Source: Austropuccinia psidii (lineage: Eukaryota; Basidiomycota; Pucciniomycetes; Pucciniales; Sphaerophragmiaceae). From it: 64,000 nt of DNA. Within the stretch, counting starts at the first letter, position 1. The number at the start of each line of letters is the position of its first letter. Location of the stretch: the NCBI GenBank assembly GCA_023105745.1, contig JALGQZ010000001.1, forward strand, positions 45,594,082 to 45,658,081, in the 5' to 3' direction. The position numbers and the translations under genes are program-made. Below, piece after piece: positions 1 to 11,884 of this stretch. The notes under the pieces were generated by a model. That model did no database searches. It had not been told where the DNA came from and worked only from the letters and a program-made list of their open reading frames with translations.

Positions 1-858
1 TAAATGGTGTTATACACCATTATGCATCTTTTTTCACCAGCAATCAAATGGTTATTTCAACATTCCATCAGGTCATCAAGGCATCATGTAATCCAGAGGA
101 TTCATCAAGGCTCAAGGACAAGTGTCAATCTCAAATACCAATAATTCCATCAAGCAGTCATTGGTTATTCTCATTCACAGTATTCCTCCAAGGGCATACT
201 GGCAGCTCATTCTCAGGGGATATTCAAGAGGAAGTTCCAAAGAAATTTGTCAAGGGCCAGTGCTCCATCAATACACCTTGGCAACCACATTCATTAAATA
301 CAGTCTGGATCCATTAAGACCTGTATTTAATTCAACCCAGTTCATTTCCCAATTTGGAAAGGTATACACTTCATCAACCAGTCAATACAGCTTCAAGGAT
401 TCAATACAGACCAGCTGTCAGCCTGAAGGAGTCAAGCTCTCAGCTTTTCACATATACCAGCTTCCTTTGACCCTGGGTTTTTTTCCCCCAGTTAATGAAT
501 TAATTGGTTTTTATTCTATCTTTCTTTATCTTATCACTTTTTGTTAAGTAACTACTGGTATTATCAAGTCAGCCATTTAGAACCTCTTTCTTTTTCTTTC
601 TTTTCCTGTCAATGGATATTTAGTGGTCATATCCTTGCTAATTCCATTATTCATTTTGGCAGGTTGAAACAGTAATTAAGGACTTACTTGGTTGGCTCTT
701 TGGAAATTTGGCTTCTCATTTCTCTTATTGGATCTCATCTTTTTACTTGAATTTTTCTCAGAGAAATTCAATTATTTATTCTTTCGGAGTCTTCCAAGTG
801 AGTTCCCTGATTGCTGAGTGCCAGGCCACTCTTGTTTTCCACTAGAGCCCCTGGGACA
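1..858 (+). repeat. 3' part of a family II (E2-type) LTR, plus orientation
   Basis: The reverse complement matches the E2 LTR (17426–18985) over long stretches, for example the block around 440–500 against about 17800–17870 and the block at 180–240 against 18100–18160. It ends in AGAGCCCCTGGGACA, the mutated counterpart of the E2 LTR end CCCCTGTGACA. The 5' part lies left of the window. It abuts an E1-type LTR at 859 and therefore appears inserted into it. Short open frames inside it are not genes. Confidence 0.75.
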
Positions 859-1945
859 AATGGAAAAATTAAATTTTTGGGGAAAAGGAATCTTGGCTCC
901 AAGGGTGCCAGAATCCCCCAAACTCCTTTCTGACAGGTGTGGGATATCAAAATTCATGCAAAATTTCATCACTTTTGGCCTGGAATTGAGTCACAGACCG
1001 TGTGACTCAATTAATGCCAACCAGGGCAGTTTTACCTGTTTCCAAGAGGGTAAAACTACCTCTGAGTTAAGAAAATATTATTAAAGCCTGTTTCAACCGG
1101 TTTTGACATCTTGAACGCAAATTCTGACCTGTTTTGGAGGCTTGAAACCAGGTATTACTATAGCAATGGCTGATTTAAGGGTCTAAAATGGCTGAAATTA
1201 ACTAAAACCAGCCTTTTTTTGGTCCAAACCAGGGCTCAATGATGCCATAATTAGCTTTTCTATTTTCAGAGTGTTTTTTTTACTGATTAGAGTAAATTAT
1301 ACTTTTGGAGTAAGAAAATTGGGAGCTATAAAAGAATTTCTTCTTTGCCCCACTTTTCTCTTAATGTTAGAATCTTTTCCTTTTATAGGTAATTTAAACA
1401 TTGTTAAGCCAATCAATACAAGATTCCAAACATCATTTTTAAATCATTTTAAGCCTTTTAACCACATGAAAAATCATTATAATCATTTCTTGTAACTTTC
1501 ATAATCATTTTTACCCTTGAACCTCCCCAAAAGTGAATTAAAGCATCTTTCATCACTGTTAACTTTGTCACTTTGTTTCCAAATTCACTTTGGTCAATTT
1601 TGGGTGTGTTTTCTCTTTTTTTCTTTTAAAGACTTTGCTCTTATATTAATTTCCTGCAGTTCTTTACTGAATTAATTCCAATTGACATTGCTCTTGAAGA
1701 AATTTCTTTTGTAGCCTTAAACATCTCTTGTAGAGTATTTTTGGATAAATTTTTATTGTTGGGAAAACAATAAATCTTTATAATATTATTGTTTTATACT
1801 AACAAAGTTATAAAAAATAAAATTGGTGTGTTTTTCTCTTAAAACTATTGAAATGTACTATTCTTAATTAAATTTTACCTTATACAAATTTTGATGAGAA
1901 GAAAAAACTTGATTTTTAATCAAAGTTTCATATCCAGACCTTACA
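859..1945 (+). repeat. 3' part of an E1-type LTR
   Basis: It is collinear with 9448–10543 of the E1 5' LTR: the GGGGAAAAGGAATCTTGG block, the TTTCTGACAGGTGTGGGAT block, and the end after TTTTAATCAAAGT. It ends in TTACA at 1945, where the E1 LTR ends CTCACA. The 5' part is displaced leftwards by the inserted family II LTR at 1–858. No internal retrotransposon sequence follows, so it is either a solo LTR or the 3' LTR of an element lying to the left. Right flank is GGAGT. Confidence 0.75.
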
Positions 1946-2176
1946 GGAGTAAACCTCAATTTAATATTTGAAAATGTTAAGTGTGCATTTCTCACAACAT
2001 CAAGTTCTTGAAAGTATTTTTCCCCTCTGGAGATTTGATGTGCCTGGGGCCAAGGCCCACCTTGAATACAGGGGCAGTATCAAATCAAATTGATGGTTGC
2101 ACCAGCTGATGATGACATGATACTAGCTAATGGACTGACAGTTTGGCACCCTACTAAATGATTACTGCTTGGTTAG

Positions 2177-2449
2177 AGAGCCTTTTTAACTGGAAGTACA
2201 GACCGAAACCTTTTTAGTGGCCAAATAGGTGTTCATCAAGAAAAGAACTTGGCAGCTTGCAAGGTTGTATTGACCATTCTTAAACTGCAATTGTCGCTTG
2301 AAGCGCTGGATAATAACTTGTCAGATTTAGAAGGTCTTGATAAAACTTTGATACATAACGATGACAATACAGCTTTGCAATGGCTTATCAATGAGGCTCA
2401 ATGTATGTACTGTACTGCAGTTTACAACAAAAATTTGGTTAAATATTGA
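2177..2449 (+). other. Unrecognised open frame, possible last exon of a host gene or gene relic
   Basis: An open frame of about 90 codons follows a TTAG that could be a splice acceptor at 2173–2176 and ends at TGA 2447–2449. It reads as ordinary globular protein, with residues such as TGSTDRNLFSGQIGVHQ and then a leucine-rich stretch, unlike the transposon frames nearby. It has no ATG of its own near the start and I do not recognise the family. A second open stretch at about 2005–2110 in another frame could be an upstream exon. It lies tail to tail with URC4. It could be a truncated gene cut by the LTR insertion at its left, or a chance frame. Confidence 0.35.
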
Positions 2450-2602
2450 TTATCGTACAATAGAATCGTTGGTTACGAATTTCTCAAAAGAAAAAGTACA
2501 CATTTTCTTTGGGACAAAATTCTTATTTCTTGAGGTTTGATGATTGAAAGATTTGTAAGCGGTGTTTGGCTTTAATGAGAAACACGGATGGCGAATGTTA
2601 AT

Positions 2603-4182
2603 TTAAAATACAGTTCCATCACTTATTACTTTCAAAGGTGGACCAGCCATTGCACCGTTCTGGGATCTTTTGATTTTTGCAATTTCTCGACCTCCCTTCC
2701 AAGTCGCAGCTTCTAAGACTTGGGCTAAAGACAAAGCTTTTGATGTAGCAGTCAATCCTAATTTTTCATTGATACCCTCCTTGATGAGGTCGAGGGCGAT
2801 GACGGTTATTGCTCGCCATTCAACGATAGCTGGGTGAGAGGCAGGAAGAGGAGGCAAAGAGTTTAATAAGTCAAATGAGGTTGACTGCGCTTTTGAAAGT
2901 GACTCAGAAAGTGCAAAGGCAGATGGCTTGGGAGAGATGTATTCAAAATCTATCAACAATCCTCCGTTCCGATATTCTGGCAATCCGGTCATTTTTTCTT
3001 GATCAGTTATGATCCAGCCAAGGGTTTTTTCAAGGCTAAGCGTGAGAACAAAGTAACAAGTTGTCGAGCACATTAGTAATTGGTTGACAGAAGCTTTCAG
3101 AGTAATAAAACCTTACACTTCAATCAATGAGTAAGTCAGCCATTGTGATAACTTGTGAAATGAAACATAGCCTTGATCTCCTTTAACCTGCTTCAAGGAT
3201 CGACAAGTCCAGACGTCGCCAATAAATTCGCCATCAACTGCTTCACGACCCTCTTTTGGCCAAATGCTACCTAAACCTGTGTTGTGATTGATAACGGCCT
3301 CCCATACTAAATCGATGGGAACAACGATCTTTTGGGTCGTTGATTCTGTGGCATGAGACTTGACAGCTGGATGAGAAAGGATGTAATCAATCAAATTCCC
3401 AGGCCTTGGCTGTCTATGGGTTGGTTGACAGGGAAAAAAACAGGAGTTGGATTCAAGTAGACGACCAAGGTTTTGTAGGAGGGCAGAGCGTCCCTCTAGA
3501 CCGATTATTTGATTTCCAGGTTTTGATTGCATGAAATCGGCGACTGTGCTAGTTGTTAGAGACAAAAGCGCCTGTGGGGTGACTTGATGTGGGTTTTGGG
3601 GGTCAGAGGAGAAGATTCCTCGCTTGAAGGCATGGAGGGTACCGATAGCCAAACCTTCGCTACGACCGATACCTGGCTTCAAATCGAGATTAGAATCGTC
3701 GCTAGTTGATGGAGAGTCTTCGATCGGTTCAGAAAACACCCAGTCGTTTCCTGCACCGGCGTCCATCAATACAGCAACGACGAATAAATCGACCATTTTG
3801 CGACCAATCTCGATATTATCAAACGACGGCTTATCAGACCACTGCTTGAGAAGTGGACTAATTCGATCTTGGCCATTAGCCAGAAAATGTCTCCAACGAC
3901 TGTGAGATGGAATCGACTGATAGTTGGTGCCGTAATCCCTCTGGTAAAAGGAAGACAGCGGTCAATGACAAGGAACGACGCAGGCCGAATGGCAGCACGA
4001 CGATTGCTTACCGATATCAAATAAGAGCAGAACTCGATAATCGGAGTCAGATTCGGCTCATTCACCCTCCAAAATTCCAGCTGGTCGTCTTGATAGAGCT
4101 CGAAGACGTCTCGACAAGTCGCTCTGATCGAATCCAAGGATTGAAGCCAGCCGATCCTCGTCGCCATCCGCGGAGCGTCCAT
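2603..4182 (-). CDS. URC4: URC4-like uracil catabolism protein (DUF1688), three exons
   Basis: Three exons (4182–4012, 3940–3117, 3035–2603) join in frame into 475 residues, the usual length for the DUF1688/Urc4 family. Both introns are GT–AG: 71 bp (donor GTAAGC, acceptor CCAG) and 81 bp (donor GTAAGG, acceptor TTAG). Family signatures in order are HSRWRHF near residues 70–76, MDAGAG near 116–121, FHKLSQWLTYSLIE just before intron 2, TGLPEYRNGGLLID near 348–360, and the C-terminal ISDGTVF. In yeasts such as Lachancea kluyveri URC4 is needed to use uracil as nitrogen source; its exact reaction is not settled. The start is the ATG at 4182, about 7 residues before the conserved N-terminal LQSLDSIR. 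It diverges from the RING gene. The frame is intact. Confidence 0.93.
3036..3116 (-). other. URC4 intron 2
   Basis: Donor GTAAGG at 3116; acceptor CACGCTTAG ends at 3036. The joined codon is GT|C (Val). It links TYSLIE to the segment leading to TGLPEYRNGG, as in the family. Confidence 0.9.
3941..4011 (-). other. URC4 intron 1
   Basis: Donor GTAAGC at 4011 follows a complete serine codon; acceptor TTTTACCAG ends at 3941. Removing it joins the frame ending ...SYLIS to the one beginning RDYGTNYQ, which carries the conserved HSRWRHF motif. Confidence 0.9.
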
Positions 4183-4415
4183 GGCGGTGGTGAGATCTTG
4201 GGTGTCGGAGCTGGGGTTGCTCGCAGCGCTAGCGCATACAGCCTGGGCCTAGTAGAATTAAGGTTCGTCTTGACCGTTCGCCCAGCTGGGCTGAGTCCCC
4301 CCAGGGCATCCTCCGTCGCTCCAGCCTTCCTCCGTTCAGCCCAGCTGCGAAGCTCGGAACCCAGACAAGATCCACAAGATCGAGCGAAGAAAGCCATCGA
4401 CCCATCAGCTCAGTC
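4183..4415. promoter_or_regulatory. Shared divergent promoter gap between URC4 and the RING gene
   Basis: 233 bp separate the two ATG codons, which face away from each other. The gap and the adjoining first exons are visibly GC-richer than the rest of the window. I see no clear TATA box. Co-regulation is possible from the layout only. Confidence 0.55.
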
Positions 4416-5794
4416 ATGGCCACCTCGTCCGTCGTCGTGCTTCCCACCTGTTCGATCTGCAGCGATGAAGAGGCCGGACTCAGTCAAGGCTATGCTGTCA
4501 CGCCGTGTGGTCACGTGTTTCACACGGCCTGTATCGAGCGTTGGGATACTCGCCAAAGGCTGAATGGACGCACCACTCGTTGTCCGTATTGCACCAGGAG
4601 TTTGCGCCATACGCCATCTTCCAGCGCAAGGTTTATTACTATCCATGCTTTGACCGAGCAACATATTGATGATACCTCGTCCTTGAAGCAGCTGATTGAT
4701 GACCAGGCTAAAATAATCCCCAGTCTAGAAGAACAAATTACCACAATCAGAAGCTCATTGGACCAGAAAAATCAAAAGATTAAAGAGCTAGAGCTCGAAC
4801 CAGCCCGTCTCAAAGAAGAAAAGAAATTGACTGACGACTCATTGCTTGAGGCACAACAACAGTTGGCAATTCTAACCTCCAAACTTGACAAAAGCAATCA
4901 TGATCTCAAATGTGAGAAACATAGCAATACAATTGAACGAGCTTTACATCGCTCCCATGCTCGACGGCTCAAGGCAGGCCTAGAGCATTGGAAAGGAAAA
5001 TGTTTTGCTTCACAAAAAAGTTGTTTTCAATTACAGAAGTTAGTATTTTCCTCTTTATCAAAATAATGTCCAAAATAGCATCATCTTTTGAAGTTGTGAT
5101 CGCTCAAGCCCTTTTTATTTCATCCGTCAAAAGGCAGCTGGATATCAAATCATACAACGATGAACAATTAAGATTGTTATTATTGTTATTGTTATTATCA
5201 TCTGAGCTGAAGCAACTTCAGATTGTCGGGCAGCAACTTCAAAGTATTGACGTTCCGGCGCTATCTTTGCAAGCTGCAAACCCGGATTCGACTCACATTG
5301 TCAGCTTTGTTTCAATCTCAAACCTTCAATTTCCCATGCACAACACGTTGACCTGGAGTCTTTTCTTTTAAAAACATTGCATTGATATCTTGATATCTTA
5401 GTTATGTAAAACAAATCAACTAGGAGACGCCCTCCAAAACCTGCTGTCCACGGTCGCCCTATCTTCCAACTCAGGTTCGCATCATGAGCCTTCGGCAAGT
5501 CAATTTTTAAACAAGAGCCCTTATCTGCCAATCGACGATCCTGCTGCAGGGAATTGCTTTTCTGCAACAATTGATCTTGCTAAGAAATTAAATCCATGTG
5601 GTTTTGCCTCACAACAGAAACCCAAACCAAATCTTACATTTGCCACCGTCAACGCCGATCGAAATGACCATAAGTCACGCTTATTTCAAGCTCCTTTTGG
5701 CTTGACCTTACCCCATCAACCTTTGGAGAATCCAAAATGGCCTTCAAAAGCTGATAAAATTGGCCGTATTGTCTTTCATAAGTCAGCTGCTTAA
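4416..5794 (+). CDS. RING-H2 plus coiled-coil E3 ubiquitin ligase, TRAIP-like, about three exons
   Basis: Exon 1 (4416–5038) starts with ATG and encodes a RING-H2: C12-x2-C15, C31-x-H33-x2-H36-x2-C39, C56-x2-C59, with the start CSICSDEE typical of TRAIP/NOPO. A long charged coiled coil follows (about residues 85–180). A 95-bp intron (GTTAGT donor at 5039, acceptor CAAAAG ending 5133) leads in frame to exon 2 (5134 to about 5299 or 5308), which carries eight consecutive leucine codons. A last exon from 5402 (acceptor TCTTAG) runs in frame to TAA at 5792–5794. The donor of intron 2 is uncertain (GTCAGC at 5300 or GTTTCA at 5309). The product is about 390 residues; animal TRAIP is longer. In animals TRAIP acts at replication forks; that role here is inferred from domain layout only. 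Confidence 0.75.
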
Positions 5795-8333
5795 AACTTA
5801 GCTTCTAGGTTTTCTTCCATGGTGAGTCCTTATACTTATCTTCACTTATAGCCAGACCCGAGTTCCTGGATTAGCTCTTGATGAAAAACGCTTATCCTCA
5901 AGTGTCACAATTGTTCCCTCATATTCCGCGAAGCTACGACTTCTCATATATTTTATTAGTCTCAATTGGTTTTGCTTGTATTGTGATTGTTTTGACGATT
6001 TAAAAGAGGCCTTGGTGCTGATGAGACGAATAGGGGCTTGCGGCTAAGCAAAAAGAGCCAATTCCAAGAAAATAGCGCTGGGTGAGACAACTCTGCACTG
6101 GAGTTAATTTGGATTCGCTTAAGGAATGCCTCAAATCTTTTGCTAGGTATGTCAACAAATCATGTACAGTACAGTGCAGCTGAGTTTTTCAGGATTATTC
6201 TGAACAAAGTAATAAACCAACGCTTAAATTTCAATTTCAAATACTGTCGGCTGCAAAAATTTATCCTCAATTTACAGAAAAGATATGTTGAAACTTTTTC
6301 CATCATGAGCAGCTGCACATTAAAAAACATCAGCTTCTGAATTCATGAAAATGTTTTCTTAGAAATTCCCACTTTGCCTAAAAGGCAAGAAAGCTTTTTT
6401 TCTATTTCCAAAATAAGCTTCTATGCTGGCTTGAAGATGCTTTTGTCTACTATAATTCTTTATAATAAAAATTGTGGTGAATAGTCTTGAAGCTATGAAC
6501 AAAGAAAACAGTAGTTTCCTGATAGGTGAGCAACCTTATTGGTACAATAGCTCTTTACTCTAATACATAGTGTTTTTTTGAAGATATTATACTGTGAAAT
6601 ATGGGGGTGGGAACATTAATGGTGTAGCCAGTTTTGTAACTTTTTATTTTTTTGATATTCTTTTTAATTAAAGTAATTTTTGATTCCATCATGAAATTTT
6701 CAGCCTTTTCACTACTCACTATCAAAGAATTTATATAGAATACATAAAACTCAAATTCTCAAATGAGCTATAGAAACTGCTTTATAAAACAATGCAAAAA
6801 TCCAAGAATAATCTGGAGTGGAAAAAATCTTTCAAGGAACTAGACAACTGAACAATTCATTTTTGGATGAGCCAATTACTGAGCTACAATCCTTTAAATC
6901 TCTTTGAGAAATCAAATATCTAAAATACAAAAGTATGAACCTCTCAATCTTTAATTTTTTATCTTTCTCATCATGTTTTTGTGACTTTCCTATCATTACT
7001 TTCAAGCTTATCTAATACAATAAGCTTTGATATTTTAAATAAAAGTGTTTTAATAAAAATAAGCCTTCTGAAGATTTTTTATTCCAAATAAAACAAAGTC
7101 AGAAGAAATTTTTCTTTTCTGTCATAATCTACTAGCCAAGAAAAAATCACAATACCTTATTCTCACAATATGGGACTTTGAGTTGTGTTTGAAAACATAT
7201 AGATGGGGACAGTGTAAGATTTTCATAATACAGTGAGGGCATTTTCTCTTTCAGAGTACATAAAACTGTACAAAACAGAAAAATTATTAAGGAGGGCCTA
7301 GGGACTGATTCCCACAGGTTTTTCCAATGTTTTCCCATTTGTAAAACACTCTTGTGCCAAGATTTAAGGGGGAAAATTTCACTTTTTCCCTAGGGATGGG
7401 ACATGTTAAGAATAATACATTTCTGAGGGGATCCTGAAATTACACTTCAAAAATTGGTCAACATTAAGATAGAAATAAACACCAGAAAATATAAAGAGAA
7501 AATAAAAATTTTATAAGTAGTCATCTGAAGAAATTATTATCAGCTCTTATGTGATAGTATACTAGGCCAAATAGACAAGCCTCATATTTTATAAATGCAA
7601 GTGCCTCAACATAATTGGGTGAATTTTCTTTTTTCTGGTATGTAAGAATATTGCCTCCACCTGCAAAGACCTGTTTGGAAAAGGTCATTGTGACCTCCAA
7701 AAATCTGACTTTTATCTAAGAAAGAGTTGGAAAGATATTATATTGGGGGTTCAGCCAAGAATCTATTGACTTTGAATTCAAATGTGAAGCTATATTGCAA
7801 GCATGAGAAATACAACCTGTCAAATGAATTTGTTCCTATCTAAATGAGCTCATGATCATGGGAAATATGATTTAATGTAAAATAACTTTTGGCTTCTTTA
7901 ATTGTAAATTCAAGATTTTGTGCCATTGTTTAGCTGTATGTTGTGAAGAACTTGATTTCTATAAATAAATCCAAATAAAAGCCATCTGAAAAATTAAAAA
8001 AAAATTGACTTGAAAACTGGGGGATCATGACCAATGAATTCAATACAAAAATTCCCAAATAATATCTTTCAGATTCCTCAAAAAAACTTCAATCAAAAAT
8101 TAGAAATGAATTCCTCTCAAGTGAGCAGATATAGATATCCTCCAAATCAATAAAATTCTCAATGGGAGGGAATATTTATTACTGAATAATTTGTTCCAGA
8201 AACAATCATTAAGGCATTATGGGTTTTTTGGAGAAATCTAATTACTAAATGAAAATTCTCCCATTACTTCAATATGAAGAAATAAATTTCAGCTTTTTGT
8301 GGAATACAGAACTAATTTCATTTTGTCACAGGA
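5795..8333. other. AT-rich stretch with no gene recognised
   Basis: About 2.5 kb between the RING gene and the first transposon fragment. All open frames are short and compositionally random. The first few hundred bases are likely the 3' untranslated region of the RING gene. I see no LTR ends, terminal repeats, tRNA shape or conserved protein fragments, though strongly diverged transposon remains cannot be excluded. Confidence 0.5.
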
Positions 8334-8735
8334 GCCCTCCTAAGTGAAGAGGGCCTGGCACTCAGTTGAAGAGGGCTCAGAATGGATGATAGGGTACACT
8401 TAAATAGTGTAAATAATATAAAATTAATAATAAGAAATGAATAAGAAAAACAGGAACAATAATTAATAGTAAGAAATAAAGGAGCCAACCACAAACAAGC
8501 CCAAGTCCACTGTTTAAACCTGTCAGAAAGAAAGAGAGGGGTTAATAAGGATATGGCCACAACAACTCTACTGAAAAGGTGGGGAAAGATGCAAAGCCTT
8601 GCTGAATACTTACAAATAAAATATTTTAAATAAATAAGAATAAGTTATTCATTAAATAATAGGTCAAATATATTAGCTAAGTGGGGAAAAGTCCCCAGAG
8701 GGAAGAAAAGGGTCTGGTATATGTGAGAATCTACC
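8334..8735 (-). repeat. Truncated family II (E2-type) LTR, minus orientation
   Basis: It begins TGTCACAGGAGCCC like the outer end of the E2 LTRs and follows them collinearly, including the block with AAAAGTCCCCAGAGGGAAGAAAAG, but with many differences. It stops where the E1 5' LTR begins at 8736. The rest of this copy is expected on the far side of E1, beyond the window. It is the oldest layer of the pile. Confidence 0.7.
8731..8735. repeat. Candidate target-site duplication of E1 (CTACC), left copy
   Basis: Five bases directly before the E1 5' LTR start. The matching right copy cannot be seen because the E1 3' LTR is broken by later insertions and its end lies outside the window. Confidence 0.4.
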
Positions 8736-10543
8736 TGTGAGCCTTAGAGGTATTTTCATATAGCCAAAAGACCACATATAACAAAATTAAGTTATAATTA
8801 TAAACAAATGAATTCATTTTTATTATACAGAAAGAAATTAAAATATAAATATAAAATTTATATAAAAAATTGAAATTTTAATGATAATTTTAAACTAAAA
8901 TTAAATTAAAATTTAAAATTATGAAAATACAATTTTACTTGAAAAAAATTAAATAAAAATAAATTTTCACTAAAAATATTAAAATTAAAATATTTTTGGG
9001 AAAAAATCTAATAAAAATTATTATAAATTTATTCCAAGAAAAAAACTTATGAAGATTATTTGACCATTGGATTCCTCATAAAATATCATGTAGGGTTGCC
9101 TCTGACTGAAAGCTTTGTAACTCAACTCTAAATGAGATTAAGTTAAGTTTTTAGTATTTTATGTATGAAAATATGAAAATCCTCAAAACATTAATTTAAT
9201 TCAAATAACAATTGGTGTTAAACATCAATTTTTGTGTCAAAATTGAGGTGTCGTGTGTAATTTAGAAGTTATGAGGAATGGAACTATTTTCAATTGAAAT
9301 GTCAAAATGTGGGCATGTATTACATAAGTGAACTTGGATTTACATATGTGGAATCAATAATTACAGTTGTGTACTGTAAGTTTTCAATTTAATTAAATAT
9401 GCAAATTTCTAGTATAATACATGGTGAGGAATTAAATAAAAAATAAATTGGAAAGATTGATTTTTTTTGGGGAAAAGGAATCTTGGATCCAAGGGTGTCA
9501 GACTACCCCAAATTCCTTTCTGACAGGTGTGGGATGTCAATATTAATGGAAAAGTTCATCAATTTTGGCCTTGAATCAAATCACAGGGTCTGTGACTCAA
9601 TTGATGATGAGGTTTTGATACCAACCAGGGCAGTTTTAACTGTTTCCAAGAGGGTAAAACTATAATTAAGTCAAAAAAATCTGATTAAAAACAGTTTCAA
9701 ATGGTTTGATGTCTCTTACACAAATTCAGATGTGTTTTGAAGGCTTTATACTAAGTATTACTATAGCAATGGCTGATTTAAGGGACTAAAATGTCTGAAA
9801 GGAGAAAAAAGGGGCTAAAACCAGCATTTTTTTGGTCTAAGCCTGGGTTCAATGATTCCATAATTGGCTTTTCTGTTGTAAGTGTTTTTCTCATGGCTGA
9901 TTAGAGTAAATTTCACTTTTGCAGGAAGAAAATTGGTGGCTGTAAAAGAATGTCTTCTTTGCCCCACTTTTCTCTTCATGTTAGAATCTTTTCCTTTTAT
10001 AATTAGTTTAAACACTGTTGAAACAGTAAATAAGACATTACAAACACCCTTTTTAAATAGTTTTCAACCTTTTAAACATGTGAAAAAATCTTTATAATCA
10101 TTTTTACCCTTGAACCACCACAAAAGTGAATTAAAGCATCTTTCATCACTGTTAACTTTGTGATTTTGTGTCCAAATTCACTCTGGTAAGTTTTGGGTGT
10201 GTTTTCTCTTCAATATTTTTTTGGGGACTTTGTTCTCATATTAATTTCCTGCAGTTCTTTGCTCAATTTATTTTAATTGAAATTGCTCTTGTAGAAATTT
10301 CTTTTGTAGCAATTAATATCTCTTGTAGAGTATTTTTGGCATAAATCTTCATTGTTTTTGAAACAATAAATATTTATAATATTATTGTTTTGTACTAAAA
10401 AAGTTAAAAGAAATGAAATTGGTGTGTTTTTCTCTTAAAAATCTCAAAATTTACTATTGTTAATTAAATTTTACCCTATACAAATTTTGAGGATGGGAAA
10501 ACTACTTGATTTTTTAATCAAAGTCTCATGTCCACATCTCACA
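8736..10543 (+). repeat. E1 5' LTR (1808 bp)
   Basis: Starts TGTGAGCCTTAGAGG, ends ATCTCACA. The start matches the 3' LTR at 16615, and its second half matches the E1-type fragment at 859–1945 and the pieces at 17290–17425 and 37236–37514. Confidence 0.85.
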
Positions 10544-10563
10544 TTTGGGAGCCCAGCTATGAT
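10544..10563 (+). promoter_or_regulatory. E1 candidate primer-binding site
   Basis: TTTGGGAGCCCAGCTATGAT directly after the 5' LTR. E3, E4 and E5 carry the related TTTGGGGGCCTGGCC at the same place, so the position and conservation suit a minus-strand priming site. No tRNA is assigned. Confidence 0.6.
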
Positions 10564-11366
10564 ATTTTACCTGTGAATTATTTTTTTCAGTTTTATAATC
10601 TTTTTTGTTACATTGAAAAACATAAAAATCCAAAAAAAAAAATAGTTAAAATTTCAAAAAAAACTCATGAAAAAAAATAATCTTTTTTTAACATTATAAG
10701 TGAGGCTTTGTTTTTCATTTTTCAATTTAAAAATGCTTTCCATTTATTTTACTCTCTGACAACATGGAAAACCAGAAGATATTGAAACAGCATAAGCAAC
10801 CACTAGCATTATCCCACACAGTACCATTAATTCTTCCCATAATAGCACGGTCATAATAACTCAGAATAATTAAGAAGAACCAATTCCTTCTGAATTAATC
10901 AATTTGTATATTAGCAATACTCTACAAAAAGAAAAAGAATTGGCCAATAGGAAGTTTTTTGACCTAAAATTACTATTTTTAAGCTTTTTAATCATAATTG
11001 TGCCTTCAACAAGATCAGGATCAAGCCATAGCCCCTAAAGAATAACCCAAAAAGGTTATAAACATGATTATGGCAGAAGAAAATAAGTTTCAGAAAGATG
11101 AAGGTCAATAAATGAAGCCCAAACTGGCAAATTATTCCATTCTGAAGCTTATAGCACTGTTTTACCTTTAAAAAGAGCTGAAACCTTCAAAAGAAGCCTC
11201 TGTCAACATTTACAAAGCCAGCCAGAAGGCATTTGACAATTGAATTAAACACAAAGAGTATTAAATTCTAGAAGACCTCTGGAAAAACTGCATGAACTCT
11301 TACCTTACTGTGGAAATGTTTATGGACCATCCCAGCACTTGAAAGTTATTTAATGGATGGAATCCA
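10564..11366 (+). other. E1 leader, no protein recognised
   Basis: AT-rich sequence between the candidate primer site and the first gag remnant. Broken fragments resembling an N-terminal gag may begin near 11100, but no continuous frame survives. Confidence 0.5.
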
Positions 11367-11759
11367 TTGATGGAAAAGAAAAATATGATTCTTTTAACAG
11401 CAGAATGGAGGAAAACAACCCTCCACCAGAAAAACAGGTGCCAAAACCAGCTCCAGTGGCCAGAAGCAGTAATCCAACTTGAAAAAAAAGCCACAAGCTC
11501 AGAAGAAGTGAAAGAGCAAAGCAACAGCCACAAAAACATACATCCAGGGCTACAGAATCCCAAATATTCAATAAGATTACATGTAAAATGTGTTTCAGAC
11601 GGACAGAATCATGATGGAAATGCAGAAGAGAGAGGAAGACAGATCAAAATATCAGAAATTATTTCTGAGATTTTGGATGGAAGTCCAGCCTTTTATATAA
11701 CCATAAATGATGAAATATTCATATTCCTAATTAAAATTCAATTATTTTTAGCGATTTGA
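11367..11759 (+). pseudogene. E1 N-terminal gag remnant
   Basis: This stretch corresponds to the C-terminal half of the E3 N-terminal gag frame (about 30806–31000). A second frame over 11400–11700 contains a proline and lysine-rich segment and then a pattern like SYRIPRIQKDAMDNVFNMAR of E3. Both frames are broken. It fits the overlapping-frame gag layout described for E3, E5 and E8. Confidence 0.45.
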
Positions 11760-11884
11760 AGACAAATGACCTGAGTTCAAGCCAAATAAATGAAACAATT
11801 TTTTTTTGAGAAAGTTTTAACAAAAATCAAAACATTACATAATGAAAATTAATTTAAAAAAAAGTAAGTGAAAAATATGTCATT

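Noticed and set aside
5822..5851. GTGAGT ... TTATAG looking like an intron after the RING gene stop
   Set aside because: Only 30 bp, too short to be spliced, and outside the coding frame.
6016..6036. CTGATGAG followed by CGAA, resembling a hammerhead ribozyme core
   Set aside because: Only one base separates the two core boxes, so no stem II can form, and I see no pairing stems I and III. Chance occurrence.
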